Origin: Kappaphycus alvarezii
Taxonomy: Eukaryota > Rhodophyta > Florideophyceae > Gigartinales > Solieriaceae
Direction of reading: 5' to 3'
DNA: 64,000 nt
Assembly: GCA_002205965.3 (NCBI GenBank)
Contig: NADL03000050.1
Span: 1 to 64,000 of the forward strand
Shown here: in pieces, positions 1-8,997 of the stretch
Layout of the letters: each line of letters starts with the position of its first letter
How positions within the stretch are numbered: position 1 is the first letter of the stretch
The notes under the pieces: model-generated
Databases searched by the model: none
The model's input: the letters and a program-made list of their open reading frames with translations, nothing else
What the model was told of the DNA's origin: nothing
Made by a program: the position numbers and the translations under genes

Positions 1-306
1 TATAGAGTTACCTTTCTACAAGTACCCGATACCATCGACGCAAAAGACATGGCTTAACCAGCAAGGCTCTGAGGCTAGGACTCGACGGGTACTTAATACG
101 GCTTGATTAGTTGAGATAGAATAGCTTATGACACATACCATAATAACTTACAACTGAAACCAACCAACCAACTTCAAGTGCTTTAAAATTTTATACGTTT
201 CAACCACAGTTGGTCAAGCATTTCTACTCCCAGTCTGATAGCCCTTTCCTGGAATTCGCCTGAAGATGCGGTAAGGTCATTGACCCAAACCCATGTGTGT
301 GGTAAC
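1..306. other. Unrecognised flank left of the gypsy element
   Basis: No reading frame, repeat or motif that I recognise. If the gypsy element at 307-7748 were a simple insertion into the duplicated block, this stretch should match the bases just upstream of 39530. I see no such match, so the left flank and the right flank of the element appear to come from different places. Confidence 0.4.
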
Positions 307-1025
307 TGATAGGGGTAAATCGTCGGGAGAAGAGATACTTAGAACCAACTACCCCAAGACGGAGGTGTTGCGAGCGACAAAAGTGCTACCGTGGTATAGT
401 TGAACAAATAAAAAGGAGTGTATATGGGAGAGAGTTGAGAGGGCTACAAGCAAGTATAAAAGGGGCAGGGTCTACCACTGATGCTCTGCGACCAGCTTAG
501 GAAAAATTTTCTAGGGTCTGAAGTTGACTCTCAACTTCCTACTACTCGGAGCTTGACCTGAAGTTGTCTGCCAACTTGCTTGACCTGCACTAGAGGAAGC
601 AGTTTACTCGGCTTATATAGACTTTTGGCTATCCTAAAAGTCTTCAAACAAACAGACTAATAACCATAAAATGCATTCACGGGAATCGTGTGAACCAGAG
701 AGACCATTAGAAGATATTTCCTCAAGGTAAATATCTAGGTGCCATACCCATGCCAGCCACCTATCGGCCAGGGGTGGGAATTGATGTGGCCATTATATAG
801 ACCTTTCAGAGTCACTCGTAGTATCACCCACAACCTAGAACTGTACTGACATCCACTATGACAGTGTGTCCTAAAATAAAAAATCAACCGATGAATTTGC
901 CACACTCACCCAAATTAAAAATATCTTGCAAATTCAAAAACTGTAAAAATATCTTCCCAGTTCCAATACTGTATACAATTATGGTCCTCATCTAGATTTT
1001 TTCGTGTGCGAATTTGCGCACATCA
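307..1025 (-). repeat. Gypsy 3' LTR
   Basis: About 719 bp, matching 7040-7748 along its whole length, with TG...CA ends. Minus-strand TATA-like boxes lie near 611-620 and 791-800. The left flank is GTAAC and has no matching duplicate at the far end of the element. Confidence 0.93.
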
Positions 1026-1036
1026 CGCCCTCCGCT
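1026..1036 (-). promoter_or_regulatory. Candidate gypsy polypurine tract
   Basis: Directly inside the 3' LTR the minus strand reads GCGGAGGGCG before TGATGTG. It is short and purine-rich, at the position where plus-strand DNA synthesis is primed. Weaker than usual because it contains C residues. Confidence 0.4.
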
Positions 1037-1158
1037 CAAGACGAACGTCCCGGCTCGTCACTGCTCTTCTTCTGTTTCCGTTAGTGTTCGCTGTCTTATT
1101 GATAAAATATATGGTCTCTCAAACGGGTATGGATGCAACTGATTACCAATATGATGCT

Positions 1159-1431
1159 CTAAAAGTAGGTTTGCATTACTGGTACCTCACTTTGTAGCAT
1201 AGCCTCATATATTGGTTTGATAACATCGAGATGGGGTTGAATACATTCTTCTTCCGTGACTCTTCCGAATCTTCCAAGAGTGAAAAAATATATGTGATAT
1301 GCAAACTCTTCTGGAAGATGCCGGAGGAATGGATGCCGATAAGAAAAGAAGACGCGCATCATCAAGAACGAATCTTCGTAAGATAAGTGCGGTCCATGTA
1401 GCGCCCTAAAACATAAACAGATGCTTATCAT
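1159..1431 (-). CDS. Accessory ORF of gypsy element, repeat 2 (unknown function)
   Basis: 90 codons from an ATG. Residues 8-78 (FRALHGPHLSYEDSF...VIKPIYEAM) are homologous to the ORF at 1685-2050, so the same domain occurs twice in a row in the element's 3' region, separated by about 250 bases of proline-rich coding potential. The two may once have been one two-domain protein. Its end lies about 130 bases from the 3' LTR. Function unknown; the duplicated domain is inside the LTR-bounded unit, so it travels with the element. Confidence 0.55.
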   Translation of the reverse strand: MISICLCFRALHGPHLSYEDSFLMMRVFFSYRHPFLRHLPEEFAYHIYFFTLGRFGRVTEEECIQPHLDVIKPIYEAMLQSEVPVMQTYF

Positions 1432-1684
1432 GAAATAAGAAATGACCTGCGCATCGTTCGCATCCTCGGAGATATTGCGCAGCCAAAAAGATAATCTTCT
1501 TCTTCCGACTGTATGCTGTGCATGGTTGTGAAGGAGAGCTAGAGATGAAGTTGTGGTGGACGGTCCCGATGAATGGCCGCGACCAGCTCCTGACGTACTG
1601 GGACCTGCACGAGGTCCTCTCGGGGGACGACCGGAACCTCTTCTGGGCGGGTTGTTGTCTCCGAAGGTCCTCCTCTGGTCATCA

Positions 1685-2050
1685 TCACTGCTTCAGGAGG
1701 ATCCTCGCCGCCTCCAACGTTCCCAATTTGTGGCGGAGAAACGTAAGGTTCCCATAGAGGATACGGGACCAGTCTGTACTCCATATCCGGGTAAGGCGTA
1801 ACCTCTCAGTCGCACGTCTTGGTTTCTTGAGAAATACGTAAATTGGACGGATAATATTCAGATACGTTTGCGACAAGTCTCCAGCAGCTACCATTCCATA
1901 TCTTCCTATAGAGTAATGATATATTACCTCCACAAACTCTGGACCTGCTTCCGTGAACCTTCCGTTTTGGAATGAAAATAGAACTCTTATTAATAGTCGG
2001 AAATCTTCTTCAGGTAGCAATGGTCCGTTCAACGTACGAAACATAGGCAT
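1685..2050 (-). CDS. Accessory ORF of gypsy element, repeat 1 (unknown function)
   Basis: 121 codons with a true ATG, placed after integrase and before the 3' LTR, where a standard gypsy element has nothing or an env-like gene. I do not recognise the protein. Residues 4-75 (FRTLNGPLLPEEDF...IIRPIYVFL) align with the ORF at 1159-1431: about 27 of 71 positions are identical by eye. Shared landmarks are FRxLxGPxL, ED, RVxFS, EF, IY, GRxG and IxPIY. Towards its end an overlapping frame at 1539-1784 continues as a proline- and acid-rich tail, suggesting one frameshift. No signal peptide or membrane segment is visible, so an envelope protein is unlikely. Confidence 0.6.
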   Translation of the reverse strand: MPMFRTLNGPLLPEEDFRLLIRVLFSFQNGRFTEAGPEFVEVIYHYSIGRYGMVAAGDLSQTYLNIIRPIYVFLKKPRRATERLRLTRIWSTDWSRILYGNLTFLRHKLGTLEAARILLKQ

Positions 2051-2099
2051 ATATTAATGTAGAAATGGATGATTACGTGGAGTTCGTAGTAGTCCCGCG

Positions 2100-3350
2100 T
2101 AATCGAGATGATCCATTCCCAGGCCCTTTTTCCTCCCATAGGAATCATTCTATAGTTAAAGATGAGTATGCCCGTGGTTGCGCATAGTCCTGTGTGAGAA
2201 GGAATTCTTCAGGCCTCTGATGGTAAGGGACCAGACGACGTGCATGGATGCCCTCCTTGATCTCTTCCCTGAGCTTGAACAGAGCTATAGTGCGGGTGTC
2301 TTTCCTCCGTGACGATGCAAGGGTTCGAGTACTTGTTTGGAAAGCCGGCCACTTCACAGCCTGTTGCATTGCTTTTCCATGCTACAAGTACTTTAGAGCC
2401 GACTGAGAAAGTTTGACTGAGGCTCTCATCCTTATTTCTTGTCTGTGTTAGCGCGCGGTGTGATCTCCAGCTTCGGTGGCCATAGTTCAACTTCTCTACT
2501 CTCTTCATCGATAATATTTGTTTCCATCTCTCTGTAACATTCTAGGAGCCCTTCCGTACATTAGCTCGAATGGTGAGCGTCCATTTCTTCCTCTTCTTCG
2601 ACGATAGCCGTATAACACTTTTGGTAAGGCATCTTCCCACTGGATTTCATTCCGACATAGTTTTCGATATTGCTCGTTTGATGGTTCCAACCATCCTCTC
2701 CGCTTTCCCGTTGACATAGGAGCGTATGCGAGAACGGTCTTCAGCTGAATCCCTTTTCTTCCAAAAACGAAGCAGTGAAGTTGCAGTAAAACAAAGGGCG
2801 TTATCCGAGATGATCCTTTTTGGAAGACCAAACGGTTCAATTATTTCTTTTTCGATGAATCTCAGACCACCTCAGCATTGCCTCCTCAACTGCAACTGCT
2901 ATTGGCCATCCAGTAAGATGTTCCACCCCTATAAGGAGATATTTGTTTCCGGAAGAGGTTTCCTTGAATGGGCCGCAAAGTCAATTGAAAGGTTTCAAAG
3001 AGACCGGAAACTGGAAAACTTAGAGTTGTCTTACTACTTCGTATTGGAGTGAATTTTTGCAGTTGTCGCAGCTTTTCACGAAGTTATAGACGTCCTTATG
3101 GATACTGGGCCACCAGAATCTCTCAGTACGAATTTTTGGTTGTTTCGAGATCCCAATGCCCTACTCATCATGAAAAGTCCTCAAGATCTTCATTCTTTCT
3201 TTCAAAGGGCCACTAGTCGGACCGGCTTTCGTGTGTCGGAAGAGTTTCCCATTCCACAATGTAAAAGCCTTTTGATTCCTACGTACCCAATTTCTGTGTT
3301 CAAGATCAACCTTTCTCATTTCTAGTCCATCAGGAATTTAATTAGTCCGT
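2100..3350 (-). pseudogene. Gypsy integrase
   Basis: Minus-strand fragments in several frames show the zinc-binding half (WWPSIHKDVYNFVKSCDNC, near 3040-3110), part of the catalytic core (GPFKETSSGNKYLLIGVEHL) and the region of the catalytic Glu (GKAERMVGTIKRAI, near 2660-2715). The C-terminal barrel-like segment SQTFSVGSKVLVAW is near 2380-2420. No chromodomain was recognised. The first catalytic Asp position is not readable because a stop lies beside GPF. The domain would insert the cDNA, but this copy is inactive. Confidence 0.8.
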
Positions 3351-3422
3351 CAATATTAGCTTCGTACTCGTTATCGTTCGGCACTGCAACTCGGCAACTC
3401 CGACGATGTCTCGGAAGCTTTT

Positions 3423-4150
3423 TCATTTGGAATCAGTTCCCTCAAGCGGGATAGGTATCGGCAGGCTGATTATTGCGTCCGGGCCTATACACAATTTCAA
3501 ACCGATATTCTGCGAAAATGTCGAGCCATCGGGCCAAGCGGTGATGTACATCTTCTTTTGGAATGCTGTCTTAAGTGCCTGGTGATCAGTTATCAAGACA
3601 AATTTCTCGAGTGATAAAAGGTATACGCGAAACTTTTTCAGCGCGAAGACGACAGCTAGCGCTTCTTTTCGCAGACTGAGTATCTCTTTCCGCATCATTC
3701 AGAGCGACTTGCGAATTGAACAGGGTGTAGTCTTCCGTTTTCATCTTTTTGGGACAAAACGGCACCCAAAGACCGTTCTGAGGCATCTGTCTCCACAACA
3801 AATGGTCTCTTGAAATCTGGTACATGAGCACTGGGGGACACATAGCTTATCTTTAAGCTCTTCAAATGCAGTTTGCATTTCCTTGTTCCATAAAATTTTC
3901 CGTTCTTTGTTGTGCTGGCATGTAACGGTGCTGCAGTCTTGGCGAAATCTTTGATAAATCTCTGTAATATGAGGCCAGTCCTAAGAAGCTTCGAACCTCC
4001 GTCTTTGAAGCGGGCCATGGTGCCAACTTGATTTTTTTCGTTTTCTCTGGATCCACTTTAATTCCCTCTTGATCGACGATATGACCGAGTAATTGGATAA
4101 CGTTTTCGCAAAGAAGCATTTGCTTAACTTAATTTTCAGGCTGTACGCAG
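3423..4150 (-). pseudogene. Gypsy RT connection and RNase H
   Basis: The segment after YIDD contains the gypsy connection motif (LLGHIVDQEGIKVDPEKT and FLGLASYYR), then the RNase H start FVVETDASERSLGAVLSQ with its catalytic Asp. Next come KEALAVVFALKKFRVYLL and the ITDHQALKTAF motif with another catalytic acid. Frames change at least three times (breaks near 4000, 3840 and 3700). RNase H would remove the RNA template during reverse transcription. The motifs are well preserved despite the breaks. Confidence 0.85.
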
Positions 4151-4745
4151 CTATTTCTCCACCACAGTCTTGACATGCGATATGTGCTGATCCAAGGTTT
4201 TTGAGAATATCACTACATCATCGATATAACTCTTGCAAATGGAAGTCCTTTCAAAACCTCGTTCATCATTCTTTGGAATGTAGCTGGGGCATTCATGAGA
4301 CCAAAAGGCATCACTTCGAACCTGAATGTACCGGCTTTGCTGGTAAAAGTTGTTTTTTCCTTGCATTTTTCATCCAATGGAATCTGCCAATAACCAGTGT
4401 AAAGATCATTGAGGTGAAGTATCTCCCGTCCTTCAAGTCCTCGAGGATTTCCTCCATATTTGGGATCGAAAATCGATCGGGTATCATTCTCTGGTTCAGT
4501 TGTCGGTAATCGACGCAAAAACGCAGCTTTCCATCCTTCTTTGGTGCGACCACAACTGGAAATGACCATGGGGATGAAACTGGCCGAATGATATCATTTT
4601 CCAGCATACTTGTAACATTCTCTGAGATAAATTGGTCATATTTTGGCGGTTGACGTCTAGGCCTGTGGTAAATTGGTTGAGTATCGGTAAGTTCAAATGA
4701 GTGAGTGACCGGTACACTTGCTTGTCTTAAATCTGAACACTCCAT
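4151..4745 (-). pseudogene. Gypsy reverse transcriptase
   Basis: Clear Ty3/gypsy RT signature. The entry motif IIRPVSSPWSFPVV is followed by KDGKLRFCVDYRQLN and the palm segment FEVMPFGLMNAPATFQ. The catalytic YIDD box is at 4217-4228 (YIDDVVIFSKT). The frame changes once near 4420, inside the DLYTGYWQI segment, and again before YIDD, so at least two single-base indels interrupt it. The active-site aspartates are still encoded. The domain copies element RNA into DNA, and its order after protease and before RNase H and integrase identifies gypsy rather than copia. Confidence 0.9.
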
Positions 4746-4759
4746 GCAATTACTTCGGA

Positions 4760-6023
4760 AGATGTTAACATGTCGGATATTTCATTGAGGCGGGGGCTGG
4801 AAGGTGCTGTACTTTTTCTTGAATTTCTCCATTTGGCGCTGGTCTTCTTGATCCTCACCCTCCAAATTTTGAAGGACCTCTTCCGGCGTGCTCACATCTT
4901 CAGATATGGAATTCGATATATTCCTTGTTTTCCGTGCAATTGTAATCTTCTTTCATGCCCGAATTCCGTCCTTTGATTCGATATTATCGCAAAAAGAAAC
5001 ACATTCAGGTGTCAAACCTACCCTAGAATTCCAGTCTTCATCTGTTTCAAACCCAGAATCATAATCGTCCCATGCCATGTTCATTGTCCCCCGAGCGTAC
5101 CCTTTCTCACTTCCGAAAGTGTTAGTTGGTTCGGAATCTTCGCTGTCATAGCTAGAAGTGAAATCTTCACTGTCCGTCTCTTTAATCTTCCGGATGTGTG
5201 CTTTTGTCGAAATCCAGGGGCATCTTCACGTTCTGCCGTCAACATTAACTGAAACGATTTGGTTGCCCAAGTCAATGCAGGTCCCTAGTCTTTCCATGGT
5301 AGGCAGCCAATGATTGCATCGAAAGGGAGATCGGCATGACAAGAAAGTCTACATCAACTTTAGAGTCCCCAAAGAACACGGAAACCTTGTCAACAGTGCC
5401 CATGCATTTTGAACGGTTCCATCCGCCACAGTTATTCTTCGAGTAGTTGGAATAATTTCAAGACCTAGATCTGTCACCAAAGTTTCTGAAATAAGGTTTG
5501 GAACAGCGCCCGAATCGAAAAGAGCTTGGGTTTGCATTCCCAATACTTTGACTGGTACTAGTTTAAGACGTCTTGGTGCTGTCGAGGCCGATTGAAGAAA
5601 CAGTTTCTTACCCTTAGCGGACTTATTAGACCTGATAATTTTTTTGAGTTCTTTCTCGCGTCCTCTGCGTCGCCCCTCAAAAGTTGACCAAACGTTATCC
5701 CAGTTGGGGCGATGCAAGCTCAGCCACCAAATTGTACTTCTTCACATATTCTAGTACGTCCTTGGGATACTCTTAAATTTCTTACTCTTTTTCGTCTTCT
5801 TGGCCGGAGTGACTCCCACTCCTGGAACAACTTGATCAGACCTCTTGGTTCGAGGAGGTACAGGTGCTGGGATATGCTCCAGCATTCCATAATCTAGCCT
5901 AGGTTTTTCGATAAAATGTTCCCTTCCCCATCCCTTTTTGTCACATTGACTTGACTGATTTCTTCAGCGATGGATACGTTACCGGCATCCGTCAACTTTG
6001 ATCCTTTCTGTTTTGTAAGATTT
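4760..6023 (-). pseudogene. Gypsy aspartic protease and linker to RT
   Basis: The protease active site is visible in the frame at 5349-5717 as ALFDSGAVPNLIS, with the Asp-Ser-Gly triad intact. It is preceded by a lysine-rich segment and followed by a valine/threonine-rich beta pattern typical of retropepsins. Between protease and RT (about 5280-4770) the minus strand encodes an acidic linker rich in Asp, Glu and Ser, in changing frames. The protease would cut the Gag-Pol polyprotein in the particle. Several frameshifts break the path from gag to RT, so this part is not functional as read. Confidence 0.75.
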
Positions 6024-6950
6024 TCATCTCTGGTCCTGACTCACTCCTTGCGTCCGATAAATTTGCTTTCTGTTGTCTTTAGACCAGCAGTTACTTTCAT
6101 GATGCCCATATCGACCGCACTTTCCACAACGAGTGTTTCTATGTGGATTATCAGGACACCTATTTGCAAAGTGTCCAGGCTTGTGACAGTAGGAACAGAC
6201 TTCTGCGGCCTTGGGGGCCCCAGACTGGTTCTTCTTAATGGTAAGAGTAAGGCTTTCCAACTGCGAGGTTATCATGTCAAGTCGATTATCGAATCGGGTT
6301 TCCAACCTTTCTTCCAAGTTTTTGACATCGCTCCTGACTGATTCCAATGCTGCTGCGCTAGTCGCTGGCCTTTGATAATTCTTTTCAGGATGTACGATCG
6401 GCATAGATGTACGGGTTTCCCTCGGCATTTCACTTAGTGACTGAAACGTCTCCGAATTTTTGACAAATTCTACTATGGTACCCTTCAGTTCATTAAAAGT
6501 GTGAGGGCCCTTGATGAGGAGGAAATCGGAGAGCCGCTTATCCCCCATCGCCGCCTTACGCAGCATTCCGTACTTGGCTTGGGCGTTGAACCCAGCCTTT
6601 TCATAGAGATCACACAAGTATACCAATGAGCTTAACAAATCGTCGAAGTTGAGCCGGGCCTCTATGGCGGTACGAATCATCTCATCTGGTTCTACCTCCT
6701 TAGCATATTCTTTCACAAGCCACTCACATACCTCACCGAAGTTACGCCCATTCCCGTTAAGAGACCACCCGTTGATAAACTTGGCCTTATATTTGTGCTT
6801 TGCGTCACCATGAAGATAGGCGAAGATACTTTCGGCCTTCTCTTCATCGCTCTTCTCACGCATCACAACGTTGACATATGTATAGAGAAACTCCTCAACG
6901 TCTTCATTCTTGCCCCCTGTGAACGTTATACGAGCAGCGTTGAGATCCAT
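6024..6950 (-). CDS. Gypsy Gag with two zinc knuckles
   Basis: Open frame of 308 codons starting at an ATG about 90 bases inside the 5' LTR. Gag forms the particle that packages element RNA. The N-terminal ~200 residues look like a retrotransposon capsid (helical and charged). A stretch around residues 200-235 is rich in Leu, Arg and Glu (LEERLETRFDNRLD) and may form a coiled coil. The C-terminus holds two CCHC knuckles, CSYCHKPGHFANRC and CGKCGRYGHHESNC, both with C-x2-C-x4-H-x4-C spacing. It is the only intact large ORF of the element, and the stop at its end separates it from pol. The family is clear from the knuckles and the downstream pol. Confidence 0.88.
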   Translation of the reverse strand: MDLNAARITFTGGKNEDVEEFLYTYVNVVMREKSDEEKAESIFAYLHGDAKHKYKAKFINGWSLNGNGRNFGEVCEWLVKEYAKEVEPDEMIRTAIEARLNFDDLLSSLVYLCDLYEKAGFNAQAKYGMLRKAAMGDKRLSDFLLIKGPHTFNELKGTIVEFVKNSETFQSLSEMPRETRTSMPIVHPEKNYQRPATSAAALESVRSDVKNLEERLETRFDNRLDMITSQLESLTLTIKKNQSGAPKAAEVCSYCHKPGHFANRCPDNPHRNTRCGKCGRYGHHESNCWSKDNRKQIYRTQGVSQDQR

Positions 6951-7021
6951 GATTACAGAAAAGAAATCCCCTCGAATGGTTCCCTAAGACTGCTCAACTC
7001 GAATACCTCGGGTGCAACCCC

Positions 7022-7037
7022 CTCCACAAGAGTACCA
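7022..7037 (-). promoter_or_regulatory. Candidate gypsy primer-binding site
   Basis: Two bases inside the 5' LTR, the minus strand reads TGGTACTCTTGTGGAG. It starts with the TGG expected opposite a tRNA 3' CCA. I could not match the remaining bases to a particular tRNA, so the site rests on position and the leading TGG. Confidence 0.45.
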
Positions 7038-7039
7038 AA

Positions 7040-7748
7040 TGATAGGGGTAAATCGTCGGGAGAAGAGATACTTAGAACCAACTACCCCAAGACGGAGGTG
7101 TTGCGAGCGACAAAAGTGCTACCGTGGTATAGTTGAACAAATAAAAAGGAGTGTATATGGGAGAGAGTTGAGAGGGCTACAAGCAAGTATAAAAGGGGCA
7201 GGTCTACCACTGATGCTCTGCGACAGCTTAGGAAAAAGTTTCTTGGGTCTGAAGTTGACTCTCAACTTCCTACTACTCGGAGCTTGACCTGAAGTTGTCT
7301 GCCAACTTGCTTGACCTCTAAAGGAAGCACTTTACTCAGCTTATATAGACTTTCGGCTAATCCTAAAGTCTCAATCAAACATACTAACCATAAAACGCAT
7401 TCACGGGAATCGTGTGAACCAGAGAGACCATTAGAAGATATTTCCTCAAGGTAAATATCTAGGTGCCATACCCATGCCAGCCACCCATCGGCCAGGGGTG
7501 GGAATTGATGTGGCCATTATATAGACCTTTCAGAGTCACTCGTAGTATCACCCACAACCTAGAACTGTACTGACATCCACTATGACAGCGTGTCCTAAAA
7601 TAAAAAATCAACCGATGAATTTGCCACACTCACCCAAATTAAAAATATCTTGCAAATTCAAAAACTGTAAAAATATCTTCCCAGTTCCAATACTGTATAC
7701 AATTATGGTCCTCATCTAATTTTTTCGTGTGCGAATTTGCGCACATCA
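7040..7748 (-). repeat. Gypsy 5' LTR
   Basis: About 709 bp and roughly 97% like the left LTR by eye, differing by scattered substitutions and small indels. In the element's orientation it starts TGATGTGCGCAAATT and ends in CCCCTATCA. It contains a TATA-like box on the coding strand (7339-7348). The pair's similarity means insertion was not ancient compared with the copia remnant at 15.6-16.6 kb. Confidence 0.93.
7339..7348 (-). promoter_or_regulatory. TATA-like box in gypsy 5' LTR
   Basis: On the minus strand this reads CTATATAAGC, upstream of gag and inside the LTR, which is where the U3 promoter of a gypsy element belongs. The same box is in the 3' LTR near 611-620. A second minus-strand candidate (CTATATAATGG) lies near 7512-7522. 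The opposite strand has GTATAAAAGG near 7187-7196, a possible antisense promoter. Confidence 0.45.
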
Positions 7749-8041
7749 ACCTATCACAACTGCATGCAATCCTCAGACACCTCCTCATCAAGGCACATAG
7801 ACGCTTTTTCAAGCGCTCTGCGCTTCTCATAACATTCCAGAATGAACACCCGCTCTCCACCTGCCGTACGGAACATCTCATGAAATCATTCAGTTCGGTT
7901 TTCCCTCTGAAACGTATCTGGCGCAGCCTCTCAGTCGTTACTCTTTGATTCGTTCGCATTCTGCACCAGCCCTGCCGTCACTCTTCAAGAATTCCCAGGA
8001 CCTTCACTGGCAGAATTTTCCCCCAAACCCCCGACCATCCG

Positions 8042-8449
8042 ATGTTCAACTTGTCAGACGATTGCGGAGAGGAAGGCGAGGACGAAGCAGACTGGCATTT
8101 GGACACCCCGGAGGATCCCGCAGCACCTTTTGCGAGGACGGAGGCCGCTTGGTCGGACGTCCCGCGGAAGCTTAAGCCGCCCGGAGAATCTTTCCTCTAT
8201 TTGCGACTGGTCTACTTCGCTCTAGAAAGTGACGTCCGTTCCCTGCTCCGTGAACCGAAACAAGACCTCAACGGGTTACATGCACAGGTCAAGCACCTCG
8301 TGTCTGCACTCCAACGGTTCACCCGCCTGCACAGTGTAACTGTGTGGCGTGACTACGGAATCGGTCACGTGGTGGCAGCACTCATATGCGATCTGCTACC
8401 TCGTGTTAAAGCGTCCAAGACAGCAACGCGTGGTTTGAACGCTCCATGA
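8042..8449 (+). CDS. Hypothetical 135-aa protein inside the 1-kb insertion
   Basis: ATG-started frame. The first ~35 residues are strongly acidic (FNLSDDCGEEGEDEADWHLD). The rest is mixed, with a possible helical stretch (FLYLRLVYFALESDVRSLL). I recognise no family. It exists only in copy 1 because it lies within the inserted segment, so it moved with that insertion. A second short frame follows at 8643. It may be part of a longer broken protein or a passenger fragment of another gene. Confidence 0.35.
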   Translation: MFNLSDDCGEEGEDEADWHLDTPEDPAAPFARTEAAWSDVPRKLKPPGESFLYLRLVYFALESDVRSLLREPKQDLNGLHAQVKHLVSALQRFTRLHSVTVWRDYGIGHVVAALICDLLPRVKASKTATRGLNAP

Positions 8450-8642
8450 GGACCTTTTGTTCGCAATATTTGATGGCTTAAGGTCGGATTCTCACTCGGC
8501 TCCGTCTGTTCCCCAAAGAAACAGGCCCATAGTGAACTACCCTGTGGTACCGAAACCCCGCGCCCGCTACCTAGTGGTGGGAAGCTTTACTCTTCCACAT
8601 TAGTGGAAGCCGCCGATTACCAAACAACACCCAAAGGCGTCT

Positions 8643-8852
8643 ATGGGCAGACGTCATGGCGCGAGAGGGATTATTACGGCCACGGAGAAGGACACTAATC
8701 TGCCTGTAATGGGACCCTACGGCACGGAGCATTTGTGGGTGCCTGCTCGCTGGATGGACTGGTCTGATTTCAACTCTTCGGACGGCGAAGACGTCGGTGA
8801 TGTCGCTGCCGAGCTGGAGGGGTTAGAAGCTGGTGGAGAGAAGGATGAGTAA
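8643..8852 (+). CDS. Hypothetical 69-aa protein inside the 1-kb insertion
   Basis: ATG-started frame, open further upstream to a stop near 8610. It has a basic start (GRRHGARG), a tryptophan-rich middle (HLWVPARWMDWSDF) and a very acidic tail (GEDVGDVAAELEGLEAGGEKDE). No family recognised. It is in a different frame from the 8042 ORF. The acidic tail ends about 90 bases before the shared terminal motif. Confidence 0.3.
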   Translation: MGRRHGARGIITATEKDTNLPVMGPYGTEHLWVPARWMDWSDFNSSDGEDVGDVAAELEGLEAGGEKDE

Positions 8853-8997
8853 GGGCGGGCATATCTCGTGGTATGCTCCAGGTAACTTTGCTGGCAGATA
8901 GGACTCTCCGTCATCGGTAACCCTCTAAGATACCCTGGGCCCCAACCGACCACATCTTTCAAAAATCAAAGCACCCAAACATTTCCCCCTCTTCAAG

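Larger units (their letters stand above)
307..7748 (-). mobile_element. Ty3/gypsy LTR retrotransposon, complete in outline but decayed
   Basis: Two near-identical direct repeats, 307-1025 and 7040-7748, begin TG and end CA (TGAT...ATCA) and enclose gag, protease, reverse transcriptase, RNase H and integrase in Ty3/gypsy order on the minus strand. A candidate primer site lies inside the right LTR and a short purine tract inside the left LTR. All of pol is broken by frameshifts and stops, while gag is still open. Between integrase and the 3' LTR there is about 1 kb carrying two related extra ORFs. Flanks are GTAAC on the left and ACCTA or AACCT on the right, so no clear target-site duplication is visible. 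This suggests recombination after insertion. Confidence 0.93.
7990..8997 (+). mobile_element. 1-kb insertion with 9-bp target-site duplication
   Basis: CTCTTCAAG occurs at 7981-7989 and again at 8989-8997, and copy 2 has it only once (39775-39783), so the ~1 kb between is an insertion in copy 1. Its right end carries the shared motif of the short-insertion family in reverse orientation (CCGACCACATCTTTC...TTTCCCC, 8946-8988). No matching terminal inverted repeat is seen at the left end. It carries two small ORFs. A 9-bp duplication fits a Mutator-like DNA element or a 5'-truncated retroposed copy, and the one-sided end favours the latter. Confidence 0.75.

Noticed and set aside
1553..1801. Plus-strand ORF in the gypsy 3' region
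   Set aside because: Shadow of the minus-strand proline-rich linker.
7022..7037. Assignment of the gypsy primer site to a particular tRNA
   Set aside because: Bases beyond the leading TGG did not match a tRNA 3' end that I could recall with confidence.
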